Source: Eremophila alpestris peregrina (taxonomy: Eukaryota; Chordata; Aves; Passeriformes; Alaudidae). Taken from it: 64,000 nucleotides of DNA. Below the pieces are notes generated by a model that was given only the letters and a program-made list of their open reading frames with translations, did no database searches and was not told where the DNA came from. Positions 12,858 through 24,178 of the stretch are shown here, one piece after another (position 1 is the first letter of the stretch; each line of letters opens with the position of its first letter). The translations under genes were made by a program, and so were the position numbers. The stretch spans positions 2,288,229 through 2,352,228 of the forward strand of contig WMCF01000066.1 of the NCBI GenBank assembly GCA_009792885.1, read 5' to 3'.

Positions 12858-12992
12858 GGCAAAAGGAAGGAAAGCTGATTTTCTCTTGTGGTACCATGCA
12901 AAGCCAAACAGGTGATTTGTGAACACAGGAGAAGCCCCAGACTCAGCAGCAAAGCCATTATCCCAGGTGATGTAGCACTGAGGGGGATGTGG
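12858..12992 (+). repeat. Direct duplication, copy 1 (135 bp)
   Basis: This block and 13128-13262 align without gaps over 135 bp at about 89% identity by eye (about 15 mismatches, half of them in one 12-bp patch). Both contain 'gattttctcttgtggtacca', 'caaacaggtgatttgtga' and 'caggagaagccccagactca'. Not recognised as a known transposon. Confidence 0.9.
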
Positions 12993-13127
12993 AGGCACCA
13001 GGAGTCCTGGCAGCACTTGAGCAGGTGGTGATGCATTTATGTCCTGTGGGTCTCCAGCTGCTGTGTGCTGGAATGCCACCAGGCACTGGATCTACATCTC
13101 CAGGTATCTGGACCCCTCTGCAGACCT

Positions 13128-13262
13128 GGCAAAAGGAGGGAAAGATGATTTTCTCTTGTGGTACCATGGAAAGGCAAACAGGTGATTTGTGAGCACAGGA
13201 GAAGCCCCAGACTCAGCAGTAAAACCCCTAAAAGAGGTGATGAAGCACTGAGGGGGACGTGG
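13128..13262 (+). repeat. Direct duplication, copy 2 (135 bp)
   Basis: Second copy of the 12858-12992 block, 270 bp downstream in the same orientation. The divergence shows a real, fairly old segmental duplication and not an assembly error. Confidence 0.9.
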
Positions 13263-13267
13263 CACAT

Positions 13268-13305
13268 GGACACCCTCCCATGTGTGGGACACCCTCCCAT
13301 GTGCC
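13268..13305. repeat. 19-bp tandem duplication
   Basis: 'ggacaccctcccatgtgtg' is followed immediately by a near-identical second copy ending 'gcc'. Confidence 0.85.
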
Positions 13306-15803
13306 CAGCCCAGGAGCTGCTGGCACCTCTGGCTGCCCAGGGAGAGCTGGAAGTTTTCTCTGGAGCAGGAGACGAGGCAGGAATAAGGGGTGAATCACCT
13401 TCAAGAGGAGCCACGGAGCGATAAATGGGCAATGACACCTCTCTGCTTGGGTGCCGAAACTCCTCAAGCGGAGAAAACAAATTGTGAAATATTGAGGAGA
13501 AACCCCACGACGTTACCAACCTGAGAGCTCTGGAGGCAGGAGCGTGGCGGGTGCCATCCCTGCTCACCTTCCCTCCCTGCTCACTGCCTCGGCAGCAGGG
13601 ACGTTCACAGCTGCCTGGAGGACACGGGAAGTGCCTAATGACTGCTGGAGCTGGCGTGATTCCTAAGTAGCTGTGGCATGTGGCTGCTCAGAAAAGGATT
13701 TGGGGAGTGACAGGCTGTGAAAAGTGATAGGGGAGGGAAATGCCAGGGTGCAGGGAATTAAACACATGCACGGATTGAATGAACTCGGGGCTGACAAACA
13801 GGGCTGGGATTGCCTGAGCCTGGCCTGGGATCATCAGGGCAGCAGTGGTGCTCTGGGGGGCAAGCATGGGAAATGGGTGAGGAGGGAGCAAGGCCTGGGT
13901 CACGCCATCCTCATCCTTCAGTGATGCTTCCTGGGATTTCTTGGGTGTTCCAGAGGTTTCCATGTGAATCAGGGACTCCCCAACTGCCTGCTGCAGGTGC
14001 TGAGGGTATTTGAGGGAGGGAGATGCAGGATCCACCCCTCCTGGCCTTTGCACTCAGTGTTGCCACTTTTTTGGGGGAGAATTTCTAAATCCCTTTCCCA
14101 TCCCAGCAGTGCTCTGTCCTTTCCACACACATCCTCCCCATTATGATAATTAGGGAATGAAAATAATTTTCAATATTTTTTTAAACCAAATGATGAACTG
14201 ATGAGCTGCTTTTGCTCCTGCCATATTGCCAAGTGCCTTAATAGTCCTATTTCCTATTCAAATACACTTCATAAGTCATTGCTCAGATGGTCAATGAGCA
14301 ACAGCCACTGTAACTATCCCTGATTTTGCAGTGAGAGTGAGGGACCAGGTTGTGGAAGCCTAATAAAAGGAATTATCTGTGTTTTGGAACGGAAAGGAAC
14401 ACCTGGCAAGTTGTGTGTGGCTCAGAAGGGTATTACGGGGATGAGGTGATATTTCAGCATCAGGATGCAAACAGAATTGGGCACCTCCAGGCTGTGTGCC
14501 CTTGGATCACTTGTTTTTAATCCTTGTATCCCTGCTGGTAACGTGAGTGCACCAGCAGCAAGCAGGGAGAAGCTTCAGAGCTCCAAAGATACGAGCTCAA
14601 ATTCCTGTTTTGAGGCAGGATTTGCTCTGGGCCCTTGGGATTGATCCCCAGTGTTGGAAAAACTGACTGGCTTCAACCACCAGGAGTTTGCTTTGCTCCA
14701 TGATTCCTGGGTGCTCCAAAAAGTGAGTGGGAGCCCAATCTGGCTCCTAACCTGCAGGAGAGGGTCTTAGATGGATTCACACTCAGCTGGAACAGGCTTT
14801 TTCCATTCCTCTGGGGTCATCAGGGTGGTGAGGGAAGAAATTATATCAATAGTCCAAAGAAAAATAAAACCAGGACCCAAAAGAAGTCAAAAGCATCTTA
14901 ATAAAGCGTAAAGTGCTGGAATAAATGTTATTAGAGCACCTTCAGCAGCAATAAAAGTATTAATTTGCCGTTGCAGGAGGGGAAAAAATAACAGCCAACA
15001 ATGTGTTTATGCTCAAAAGTGCTGCCAAGGACTGCTTTCCAGCCAGTGCATTCTGTTTGACTGGGGTTTGCCTCTCCCCCTCCCCTCATCCCCCCTCTTG
15101 GAGCTGCCTGTGTGGCTGTGGGTGATTGTGAAGGTCTGATCTATTGGCAGGGTATTGCTCAAACCTTCACACACAGCTCCCCAGGGCTCCACAACTTGTG
15201 ATTTTACTTTATTTTCTTTATTTCTTTCCCCTTTCTCTAAGTTTTTTGGTGGGTTTTTTTTTTCCACCTTGAAGAAACTGCTTTGCCAGTGGCTGCTCTG
15301 AGAGGGTTTGACACACCAGACTGGCAACATCTGATGTATGGCCACATTTGGAGCCACAGACGACACCAGCCTTAATAACATTCCTCTTTCCAAAGTGCTG
15401 CCATTAAATATTTATGAGGTGATGCAAGAGCTGCCATCCTCCGTGAGCATCCCTTCTCCCCGTGGTTTTAGGGGCCTGTTTTTGGAAAGGCAGGTGGGCA
15501 GCATTCCCGTTATTATTCCTAAACAGCTCCAGGCTGGCCAAGCCTCAGCCTGGCCTCGCTGATTGCGTTTTCAGTGGATGAATATTGAGCATTACTCGGG
15601 GCAAAAGGACCGTGTGGGGAGGCAGAGGGATGTCGTTTTTGAGTCCTCTTAACTTCTCCAGCCTGGCTTCAGCCCAGGGATGTGATTTTTGTGCATGTAC
15701 AGAGGATGGAGGATCGTGGCAAACAGAATAGGAACAAGACATGGTCCTGTGCTGAGAAGTTTTTTCTGCCTCTGAATGAATTCTCAATTTATGGTCAAAC
15801 TCT
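13306..15803. other. Non-coding with AT-rich patches
   Basis: No exon recognised. 14140-14300 and 14830-15010 are AT-rich, with TAAT-type motifs such as 'gatgaactgatgagctgctt', 'catcttaataaagcgtaaag' and 'gcaataaaagtattaattt', and could be conserved regulatory DNA. A T-rich tract lies at 15208-15266. Confidence 0.45.
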
Positions 15804-16185
15804 TGATGTCTTGTTGGGACTACCTGAAAACAGAGGCCAGACAAAATTAAGAGAATAAAAACCAGTTCTGTTTATCGAAGGCCCTTCAGGTACATTTAAG
15901 GCAGACAAAGCCCCCCAGGGGCTGCACCCAAAATGGACAATGGTTTTCACACTTTGATCAGTTTGGTCCATTTGCACATTGGGGGTTCATCTCCCAATTA
16001 CAGCTTCAGCTAATGAAGTCATTGACCCCCAGTTTGCTGCCCCCAACTCACTTTTGTTTGCATCTCTCAGGGCCTGAGGCAGTGAGGGGTCCTGGATTGC
16101 CAGGCCTGGAGAGGAATTGTTGTGTGTGACCCCAATGGGGCAGCAGCAGCTCACACTGTGTGTGGGGTTTGGAGTTACACACTAA
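15804..16185 (-). mobile_element. Solo LTR of an endogenous retrovirus
   Basis: Reverse-complemented, this block aligns with 27698-28065 over most of its length. Shared blocks are 'ttagtg..taactccaaac', 'gcctcaggccctga', 'tgcaaacaaaag', 'gcaaactgggggt', 'aatgacttcatta.ctgaag', 'ctgtaattgg', 'accattgtccat' and, in the R/U5 part, 'attctctta...tggcctct'. Two copies with an LTR-like layout (U3, degenerate AATAAA, pyrimidine-rich U5) and no internal region indicate solo LTRs, probably ERVL-like. No viral coding sequence lies next to it. Element orientation is minus. Confidence 0.7.
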
Positions 16186-16794
16186 AGAATGGCAGCAATG
16201 TATGAAAAATATAAAAGCTAAAATCCTGAGGCATCACTCTTACCTAACTCAGCCCCTGCCTTCCCTGTGGGAGGTCTTCGAGGCTTTTCCCACCTCTGGT
16301 TCCTCCCAAAAGTCTTTTAAAATCTCGGGACACCGCTTAGGTGCTGCCAAGGAGCGGCTGCAGGGGACAGAGGTGGCTTTTCTCCGCCCCGGGGGAGGAT
16401 GAAAGCCCCGTTGCCGCTGGCTAATGATGCCTTTGCTTTGCTTTGGGAGGGTTTGTTTCGATCCCGGCTCCGCTCTCCGCGGTGGGAATGTATCACTGCT
16501 GGCAATTCCAGCCTTACTCACACACAGCAGCATTAAAGCACACATTATATCCCAAGGGGAGATGGTCTAAACTCGACATTTCCAATTGTTTTAAAGTTCT
16601 CTGATTTTACCCGAGCGATAACGATCTACAAATTGCCCTCATCATCTCCGAGAGCGGCTTCTCCCGGAATGTCCTCTCTGCCAGGGAATTGCTTTAATAA
16701 GCAGGACGAGCTCCGATTTGCATTTCCACCATTGGGTCTGGAGGATTTTTTAGGGAGTAGGGGATGGAGGCACTGCCAGAGCTCCAGGCTGCCC
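16186..16794. other. Non-coding, possible conserved AT-rich part
   Basis: No gene recognised. 16540-16760 includes 'cgagcgataacgatctacaa' and 'tttaataagcaggacgagct', unique sequence directly before the minisatellite. Confidence 0.45.
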
Positions 16795-17190
16795 GGGATC
16801 CTGCTGAAGGGTGCTGTGGGAGCTGCCCTGGGATGTTCCCGGGGCACCAGGGTGCCTGGGATGTTACTGGAGCCCTGGGATGCTGCTGGAGCCCTGGGAT
16901 GTTCTTGGGGCACCAGGATGCTGCCCTGGGATGTTCCTGGAGCACCAGGCTGCCCTGGGATGCTGCTGGAACCCTGGGAAGTTGCTGGAGCACCAGGATG
17001 CTGCCCTGGGATGTTCTTGGGGCACCGGGATGCTGCCTGGGATGCTGCTGGAGCCCTGGGATGCTGCTAGAGCACCAGGATGCTGCCTGGGAAGTTGCTG
17101 GAGCACCAGGATGCTGCCTGGGATCTTGCTGGAGCCCTGGGAAGCTGCTGGAGCACCAGGATGCTTCCCTGGGAAGCTGCTGGAGCACCA

Positions 17191-17191
17191 N
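17191..17191. other. Assembly gap (single N) between exact 79-bp copies
   Basis: The N separates 17112-17190 from an identical 79-bp stretch at 17192-17270. The expected repeat text 'ccaggatgctg' is broken at the N. This is what unmerged overlapping contig ends look like. Confidence 0.9.
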
Positions 17192-17521
17192 TGCTGCCTG
17201 GGATCTTGCTGGAGCCCTGGGAAGCTGCTGGAGCACCAGGATGCTTCCCTGGGAAGCTGCTGGAGCACCAGGATGCTGCCTGGGATGTTGCTTGAGCCCT
17301 GGGAAGTTGCTGGAGCACCAGGCTGCCCTGGGATACTGCTGGAGCCCTGGAATGTTCCTGGGGCACCAGGATGCTGCCTGGGATTTTGCTGGAGCCCTGG
17401 GATGCTGCTAGAGCACCAGGATGCTGCCTGGGAAGTTGCTGGAGCACCAGGATGCTGCCCTGGGATGCTGCTGGAGCCCTGGGATGCTGCCTGGGATGCT
17501 GCTGGAGCCCTGGGAAGTTGC

Positions 17522-17522
17522 N
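17522..17522. other. Assembly gap (single N) between exact 75-bp copies
   Basis: The N separates 17447-17521 from an identical 75-bp stretch at 17523-17597. The repeat unit expected here ('ttgctggagcaccagg') has lost seven bases. Confidence 0.9.
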
Positions 17523-17735
17523 CCAGGATGCTGCCCTGGGATGCTGCTGGAGCCCTGGGATGCTGCCTGGGATGCTGCTGGAGCCCTGGGAAGTTGCTGG
17601 AGCACCAGGATGCTGCCTGGGAAGATGCTGGGGCTCCAGGATGATGCCCTGGGATGTTCTTGGAGCACCAGGACGCTGCCCTGGGATGCTGCTGGAGCCC
17701 TGGGAAGCTGCTGGAGCAGCAGGATGCCGCCTCGG

Positions 17736-20616
17736 GGCGCGTTGGCGTTTCTGCCGGAGGTGCCAGCCAGGCTCCCGCAAACCCCGCACGAGCGTGTGAA
17801 AACTCGCAGAGCAGCTTTAACTCCTTCCAGCGCCACCCTTGGAATCCTTAACCTCGGCAAGGGGCTTTTGGCTGGGTTTCCAGCCGGCGCTGCCTGCTTT
17901 CACCCTCGGAGCGCTGAGTGGATGTGAGCTCGTTTGCAGCCTCCAATTGAGCACAGGGCGATAACGCCGCATCCCTGGAACGCTCCTCACTCCAGTGACT
18001 CGCACTCAGCGATAGGGGAAGAGCTCCAGAGCTGCTCACACAGGCAGAGCAGCGTCTCTGTACAACCATCCTTTCCTGAACAATTCCATCTCTTGAATAA
18101 AGAAATGAGATTGCGGCACCGAGGCTTTTAGGGGAGACAAATCGGGGTGATCCTTTAGCTTCCTGTTCGCTCCCTATTTACTCAGGCAATTGGATGGGTC
18201 ATAACAATTTCCAGGGAGTGCTGGATGTGGGGTTGTGCTGCCACGCCGTTATCTCTCCCTCATGGCCAGCAGAAGTGGTCCCTGAGGACTGCCTGTGCTC
18301 GGAGCAGATGCACAAATAGTCAGGGCTGTTGTGCATTCCCAGCTCGTGGTGTATTTAATGTGAAATCATGGATTTAATCTCCACAGAGGAAGTTTTTAAC
18401 CCTCGTAAGAGAGAACAAGGCAACTGCAAAGAAAAGGGAGCAAGTTTTTATGTACTCCCATTATTTTTATGATTATCTGAGGACATTTGGGGCACGGAGG
18501 ATCAGTCTCTGTGTATTTGTTAATTTGCTTGGTATATCCATGTGGATGATACCTGCTGTGTGTGATGTGCAGGCAACTCAGTGCCTGGGCTTGAAGCCTC
18601 CTTCCCTTCCCGATGTTTTCATTCCCGTGTCAGGGGCACAGTAAAGGAAGTCTGGGTGGGTGAGGAGGGAGATGGGGATGAAGCACCAAGCCCTGAGGGT
18701 GAATGATTTGGCAGGACAGCAGCGCTGGAAATGACACCCGGCTTGGAACCCTCCCGGGTGAGCCCCCAGGATGTGCGTGTTGGTCTGGAAATGGGACACA
18801 TAATATTCCTAATAATTTCACAGGCAGCTCCGCTCATTTCTGGAGTGAGAGGAGCCACTTGTGCTATTCCGCCTGGCTCTCTTTATGGTATAATCCCCCA
18901 TTGAGATTCCAGGCACAGCTCCGCTAATTAAAATGATGAATGCCGGAGGAAGGCTTTGGCTTTCAGGTTGGGTTTTTTTAATTTTTTTTTTTTCCTTTAT
19001 CCTTCTTCTGGTGGGTCTCGCTGGTATCTGCACACACAGAGGCTGCTCCAGGCAGGGGATATTTGCTCGCTGGATGAGCAGCCAGGGTTGATAGAAACGC
19101 TCCCGTACCCACACACAAACGGCGGCTCAGGGATCCCGAGTCCCACGCGGCTCCTGCTGGGCTGGGAATTGTGTGTGGCTGTCACAGCACCTTCAGAGCC
19201 ATCCCCCAGCTGCCATCCCACCTCCAGGGAGGGTGCTGAGCTCTGGGGTGAGCTGTCAGTGAGCTGCAGCTCTCCTGGCCTCGCAGCTCTAGGGCTGCTG
19301 GCAGGATGTGCCGCATGCCCTGGGGATCCAGGAGGGATCCAGGAGGGATCCAGGAGGATCCAGCATCAAGAGGGGCACTTCTCCAGCGCTGTTCCATGCT
19401 CCCTGGAGTGTTGTGAAGAGCTGCCGTGCTGCTCCCTACTGGCAGCCACACATTGGTGACATTAAAAATAGCTGGAGCTAAACTTCGCTCTTTCCAACTG
19501 GGGCAGAAATCGAGGACCATGAGAATCCTTTACCTTCCCAAAAACACCACCGGGGGGCTGATTTCAGCTGCCCACCAACACTTTCCGGCTTTAAATGTCT
19601 TGTGGTTTAATTAATAACAAGAGAGGCTAAATTAAGAGATCTGATGGGCTCTCTTCTCCTGTAATTAGAGCCTTGTTTTGGAGTAGAGGCACTCGAGAGC
19701 AGCGTTTCCATGAGGTGGCAAGATCAGGGAGCAGATGTGTTCTCCAGTGGGCTGTGAGGGAAGGGAATGAATGAGCAGAAACACGTCAGGAGGGTCTGTG
19801 GGGGGGTTGGAATGGCTGTAAAGAGCAGCTCTGAGGTGCACAACCCGTGTACTGACAGGAGCTTGAGCAGAGAGGCTTTATGGGGGAAAGGGCAATCTGG
19901 AAGGAGCAGGATTATTTCCTTGGGGTTTTTTTTCTTTCCCTTCTCATATCCTCTCTGTCCTCCCCGTGTCTGTGAAGAGGAGGAGGAGGTTGGATGTGCC
20001 CCTGAGGGTTGCACACACAGGAGGTTGCCACATTCCCATGCTCCAGCTGGGATGTGGGGCTTGCTGAAACAGCCCCGTGGTGTCCCCAAGAGCTGCCTGG
20101 GACACTGCACTCACTGTTCCTTCTCCTCCCAACAAGGTGGCTCTCATCTGAGCACTGGCTCTCAGCAGGATCATCCCAAATCCCGAATCAGAGCCAAGCC
20201 AGGGATGGCCTGAGGCTCCCTGGGTGGCTTTGTCCACCCTGGAAAAGCTTTGCCTTCAGCTCCTTCGCTTCCCCTAACTGAAAAGGGCTGGAAGAGTTTC
20301 CTGAGTTAAGAGCAAAATGAGGAAAAACTCCAAACTTGAGCCAAAGGGAAAAGATCCCAAGTGATTTGATCAGTGCCTGTTAACCAGTACATCCTCTGAG
20401 CATGCAAGGAACAGGGACAGCCTCAGCAAAGGGGTGACACACATTGCCCTGGGATCCCAGCCCAGTGTCCAGCTGCAGTTGGCTTTCCAGCTCTGGAATG
20501 TTTCCCTTCCATCTCCTGAATCCCATCTCAGTGAGTAGCGACCTGACACGTTTTCCTGCTTGACCCTTCTTTGAATTCTGCTAAAAAGGTGCAAGTCTGG
20601 TCCCCTGTGTGCTGTC
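17736..20616. other. Non-coding, no gene seen
   Basis: 17736-18130 has more CpG than its surroundings but no island-scale density. 18430-18560 is AT-rich. A T-run lies near 18970-18995. An 11-12-bp tandem repeat, 'gggatccagga' in about four copies, lies at 19320-19362. No exon recognised. Confidence 0.5.
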
Positions 20617-20706
20617 ATGGAATCAGTGGGGTTGGGAAATCTCTTACAGACTGAGTTCCAAATTCCTCCATGTCCCCGAGTGCCACATCCACCACTTCCC
20701 TGGGCA
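20617..20706 (-). repeat. Probable degraded CR1 fragment
   Basis: 'tcatggaatcagtggggttg', then 'gtgccacatccaccacttcc' and 'ctgggcag' resemble the reverse CR1 tail plus the 'accacctccctgggcag' block of the copy at 58926, with a deletion between them. Tentative. Confidence 0.45.
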
Positions 20707-22981
20707 GAAGGTGACCTCCCTGTCACCTGAGTCTCCCTTTGGGACACAGCTCAGTGTGATGACATCTCCTCCCCCTGCACCTGGGAATGCGCGGGCAGAT
20801 CATTTCCAGCTCACGTCTCATTTCCATCAGCCTTTGGTGAATTTGTAGCTCCCTCCCCCGTCTCTGATCCAAACAGCTGTGCTCGTGGGGGCACGGGAAG
20901 GCACAGAAATCTTGAGACAGATGCTGCAGCTCGTGCTGCTCTTTAATTCTGATGATTTAAATGGAAATCCTGAGCGCTGACTGCGGGACGAGTCCAAGCG
21001 CTCCGCGGCCGTCGAGTGCTGTGAATTTTATGATGGGAAGCATATTTCTTTTTTTTTTCAGGACTGGATTAGTTTGTTTTCATTTCTCCTCTTGCCTGCT
21101 GATCATCCAACTGTCTCATTGTTTGGGTGAGACGCGTAGATGCTCGGAAATACCAATAATAATTAAAAATAACAGGCAGCAGAACCAAAGCAGCAGCCTG
21201 TAGCTTGGCTGGTGGCCACTGGGAACAGCTCAGTCCTGAGGGAGCTGCAGGAAAACCCCACATCCTGGAGGTTCTGGGTGATGCTGGGGGGATTTCCATG
21301 GAGAGCAGCACCCAACCCTTTCCCCAACTCTCCCTGAAGCTCATGTCTTGAGATGCATTTTCCATCTTCACGGAGTCACTGAACTCCAGTATCCCACCCT
21401 CCGAATCCACCTGGCTTTCTGCCCACAAGATTATGTTATATAAACCACCCCTAAATGCAGTGTCTGGGAAAGGGCCTTTATGTTTTAATTCCCAAATAGG
21501 CAGGGAAAATTGAGTGTTCTGATTGGCATCTGCAATCAGAGCCCCATTCAGCAGGCGCTGTGAAGGGAGTTGATTGCAGCGAGTGCTGCTCTGACCTTCT
21601 GGGGCCTCCGCTGCTGCCTCGGCTTCATTAACAGGATAAATATTTTTCCAGAAACAACATTTCCGAGCTGCCAGAAGTCATGACAGGCATGGGGACTATT
21701 CTGTGGCACAGTCCCTGTCAAGGCAGCTTTTTCACGCAGTCTGTGGCTGAAGGTTTGGGTGGTGAGTGGGTATTTTTAGCAGCGTGGTGATGTGGCTGGG
21801 GACACCTGGGCTTCTTTCCTGCAGTGCCACCGAGTGGCACAGTGACATCCTCCCTCCTCCCATGCTTTCCTGCCCTCAGCAGCTTTCCTCCCTCCTTTTT
21901 TTCACTGAGTTGGTGAGCGATGCAGAGCAAGAACACTATTTTTGGGATGTTTTTGGCAAATGGAGCCAGTGCTTTGGGTTAACAACAGTGCCAACAATGG
22001 GAGTGGGGTGGTAGAGGGCAGCTGGAGATGTTGTGTCCCATGAGCACTCCTGGAGCACATCAGGGATGTGGATGTGGCTGATAACCTTCAATCCTGTGCT
22101 GTCTCTGTGCTGCTGTGCCCACACGTTGGTACTGAGTCAAATGCCCCAGAGCCTGGGACATGGATAACAGCATCTGCAGCATCAGATGAGCCCCTCTGTG
22201 AGTTACAGCCTGCTCTCTGCTCCTGGGGCCTCTCAGCATCCTGCAGCCGGTAATAGATGTTTTTAATTCTCGGAGAATTATTGAACAAACATCAGGGAAA
22301 TATGTTTTACAGTCCAGAGCTGGCTCTGAGCATCATTAACATTGTTATTGGAGACGAGGCGGATGATTTAAGCAGGGACCTCTGACAAAGACACACACCT
22401 GTCCATGAGTAAAAGCCTGCAATTTAATACCCACGCTGGTAATTAAGAGGAAGATGAGGGTCAAGTGTGATGCCTGTTGCAGAGGTGTCCCCAGCCTGGC
22501 AGCCAGGGTGGCAGCACTAATGCCTCCTTCAGCACTCCTTGGCATGGGGAGCAGTCCTGGCTGCAGGGAGGGGTCTGTGAGTGTGGGGCACTGAGTGCTG
22601 GCTGGGCTCTGGGGCTCAGCTCACACAGAGCTGCAGCGATGGAAACCAGCAGAGGCTGCCAAGCCAAGGAGCAGCAGCACAGCCATCTCCTGTCAGGGCA
22701 GAGCAATCTGCCCCCCTGGCTGGGCACTGGCAGCTGCCAGCATCTGTGGCCCTGGCTGGAGTGGGAAGGGCTGGCACATCCCTTCATCCCATGCCAGTGC
22801 CGTGGCAGTGAGAGCTTCCCCTGACCTCTCAGCCTGCCTTGATGCCACAGGTTGGGGCTTTCAGTTTGTTTTGTGTTGAGCCAGAGGCATCCAGGCCCCT
22901 ACAGCACTGAGCTCCTGAGCTGTGCTCAAGGCATCTCACCAGGGCTTTGTCATCAGACAGTCCCAGAGTGGTTGGCTTGAG
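20707..22981. other. Non-coding, no gene seen
   Basis: Mixed composition. AT-richer stretches lie at 20940-21170 and 22240-22450, the latter with 'aacattgttattggagacga' and 'atttaatacccacgctggta'. No repeat or exon is recognised. Confidence 0.5.
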
Positions 22982-23106
22982 GCTGCCCCATCCCTGGAAG
23001 TGTTCAAGGCCAGGTTGGAACAACATGGTTTAGTGGGAAGTGTCCCTGCCCATGAAGGGTAGAAGGAGATGGTCCCTTCCAACCCAAACCATCCTGGGAT
23101 TCTTTA
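22982..23106 (+). repeat. CR1 3' fragment
   Basis: 'ggctgccccatccctggaag', 'tgttcaaggccaggttggaa', 'gtccctgcccatgaagggta' and 'ccaacccaaaccatcctggg'. Sense orientation, about 125 bp. Confidence 0.9.
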
Positions 23107-23931
23107 AATGATACCAGAGCCATGTCCCTGTGAGCTGGCTTCAGGGGGAATGATGGAGCAGGGAATTGCATCTTCCCACTGCCTTGTGCATCTTCTCACT
23201 GGTGCCACAGACCTGGGGCTGTGACTGGGGTAGAGCTCTGTTTCCATCCCTGTCTGTCCTCCCTTGCTGTGCTGAGTTTCTCCCGTGCTGCTGAGGCTTG
23301 CACAGGCTGTGCTGGCCCGTTTGAACCCATCTGTCCCGGGCACAGGGGGACACATCAAGGCACGGCGTGTCCTGCCCCGCTCAGCCTCTCACATATCTGC
23401 CAGCAACTGAAAAGGCTGACGAAAAAACCCAGCACTACAAACACGATAATCCTTGGAGGGCCTCAACAGCTGAAATCTTGTATTTTGGCTGTCAGCGAGC
23501 TCTAGAAATGCTGGTAAACACTGATTTTGCTTCATTTGGATGCAGAGATGAGCCTATGGGAGGGTTTGGAGGAGCAGAGCTTGTTTGCATGCATGTTTGG
23601 GCGCACAGGCGTAGTCGTACACATGTTGGCTCCGAGTTTGGTTCACTTCACTTGCATCCTGCGTAGGCAGCCATGCACGGAAATTACTTCTGCATCAGTC
23701 GTGATCCTCTGCTGTAATAAAGGACCAGCAGCTGGTGAGCTCCTACAGCTCCTTGCCTGCCTCCCCTCGGACCAAACAGCATCCTCCCACACACCTTAAG
23801 TCTTTTTTGGTGTCCTTCCCCACAGCTTTCCTGCTGCCTGTGGCTCCAGGAGAGAAGGGGGTGATGCAAATGCTGGATCCGTGGTGGGGAGGCACAGGGT
23901 TCTGGTTAGGAGGGCTCTGCCCTGCTGCTGC
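23107..23931. other. Non-coding, nothing recognised
   Basis: About 825 bp between two CR1 fragments of opposite orientation. No exon or RNA gene is recognised. Confidence 0.5.
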
Positions 23932-24178
23932 AACACAGAATCCCAGAAGGGACCTTAAAGCTCATCCAGTTCCACCCCTGCTGTGGGCAGGGACACCTCC
24001 ACTATCCCAGAGCCTCATCCAGCCTAGCCTTGGACACCTCCAGGGATGGGGCAGCCACAACTGCTCTAGGAAACCTGAGCCAGGGCTTCCCCATCCTCGC
24101 AAGGAAGAATTCCCTCCTAATATCTAATCCAAATCCATCCTCTTTTAGTTTTAAACCATTTGCCCCATTGTATCACGA
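23932..24178 (-). repeat. CR1 3' fragment
   Basis: 'acacagaatcccagaaggga', 'ccttaaagctcatccagttc', 'cctccagggatggggcagcc', 'aggaagaattccctcctaat' and 'atctaatccaaatccatcct'. Reverse orientation, about 245 bp. Confidence 0.9.

Larger units (their letters stand above)
16795..17735. repeat. Composite minisatellite (19-bp + 31/32-bp units)
   Basis: Two alternating unit types fill about 940 bp. The short unit is 'ctgggatgctgctggagcc' (19 bp). The long unit starts the same way and adds 'accaggatgctgcc' (31-32 bp). Short plus long is about 51 bp, divisible by three, so frames stay open on both strands (up to 277 codons); these are not genes. Two single-N gaps interrupt the array at 17191 and 17522, so the true copy number is unknown. 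Confidence 0.95.

Noticed and set aside
9282..17735. CRISPR-like arrays
   Set aside because: The repeats are contiguous or overlapping minisatellites without unique spacers, in animal DNA.
16811..17789. Long frames on both strands (277 codons plus, 240 codons minus) with Leu/Gly/Ala/Cys- or Ser/Gln/Pro-rich repeats
   Set aside because: They follow the ~51-bp minisatellite, whose period is a multiple of 3, and cross N gaps. No start context or splice signals.
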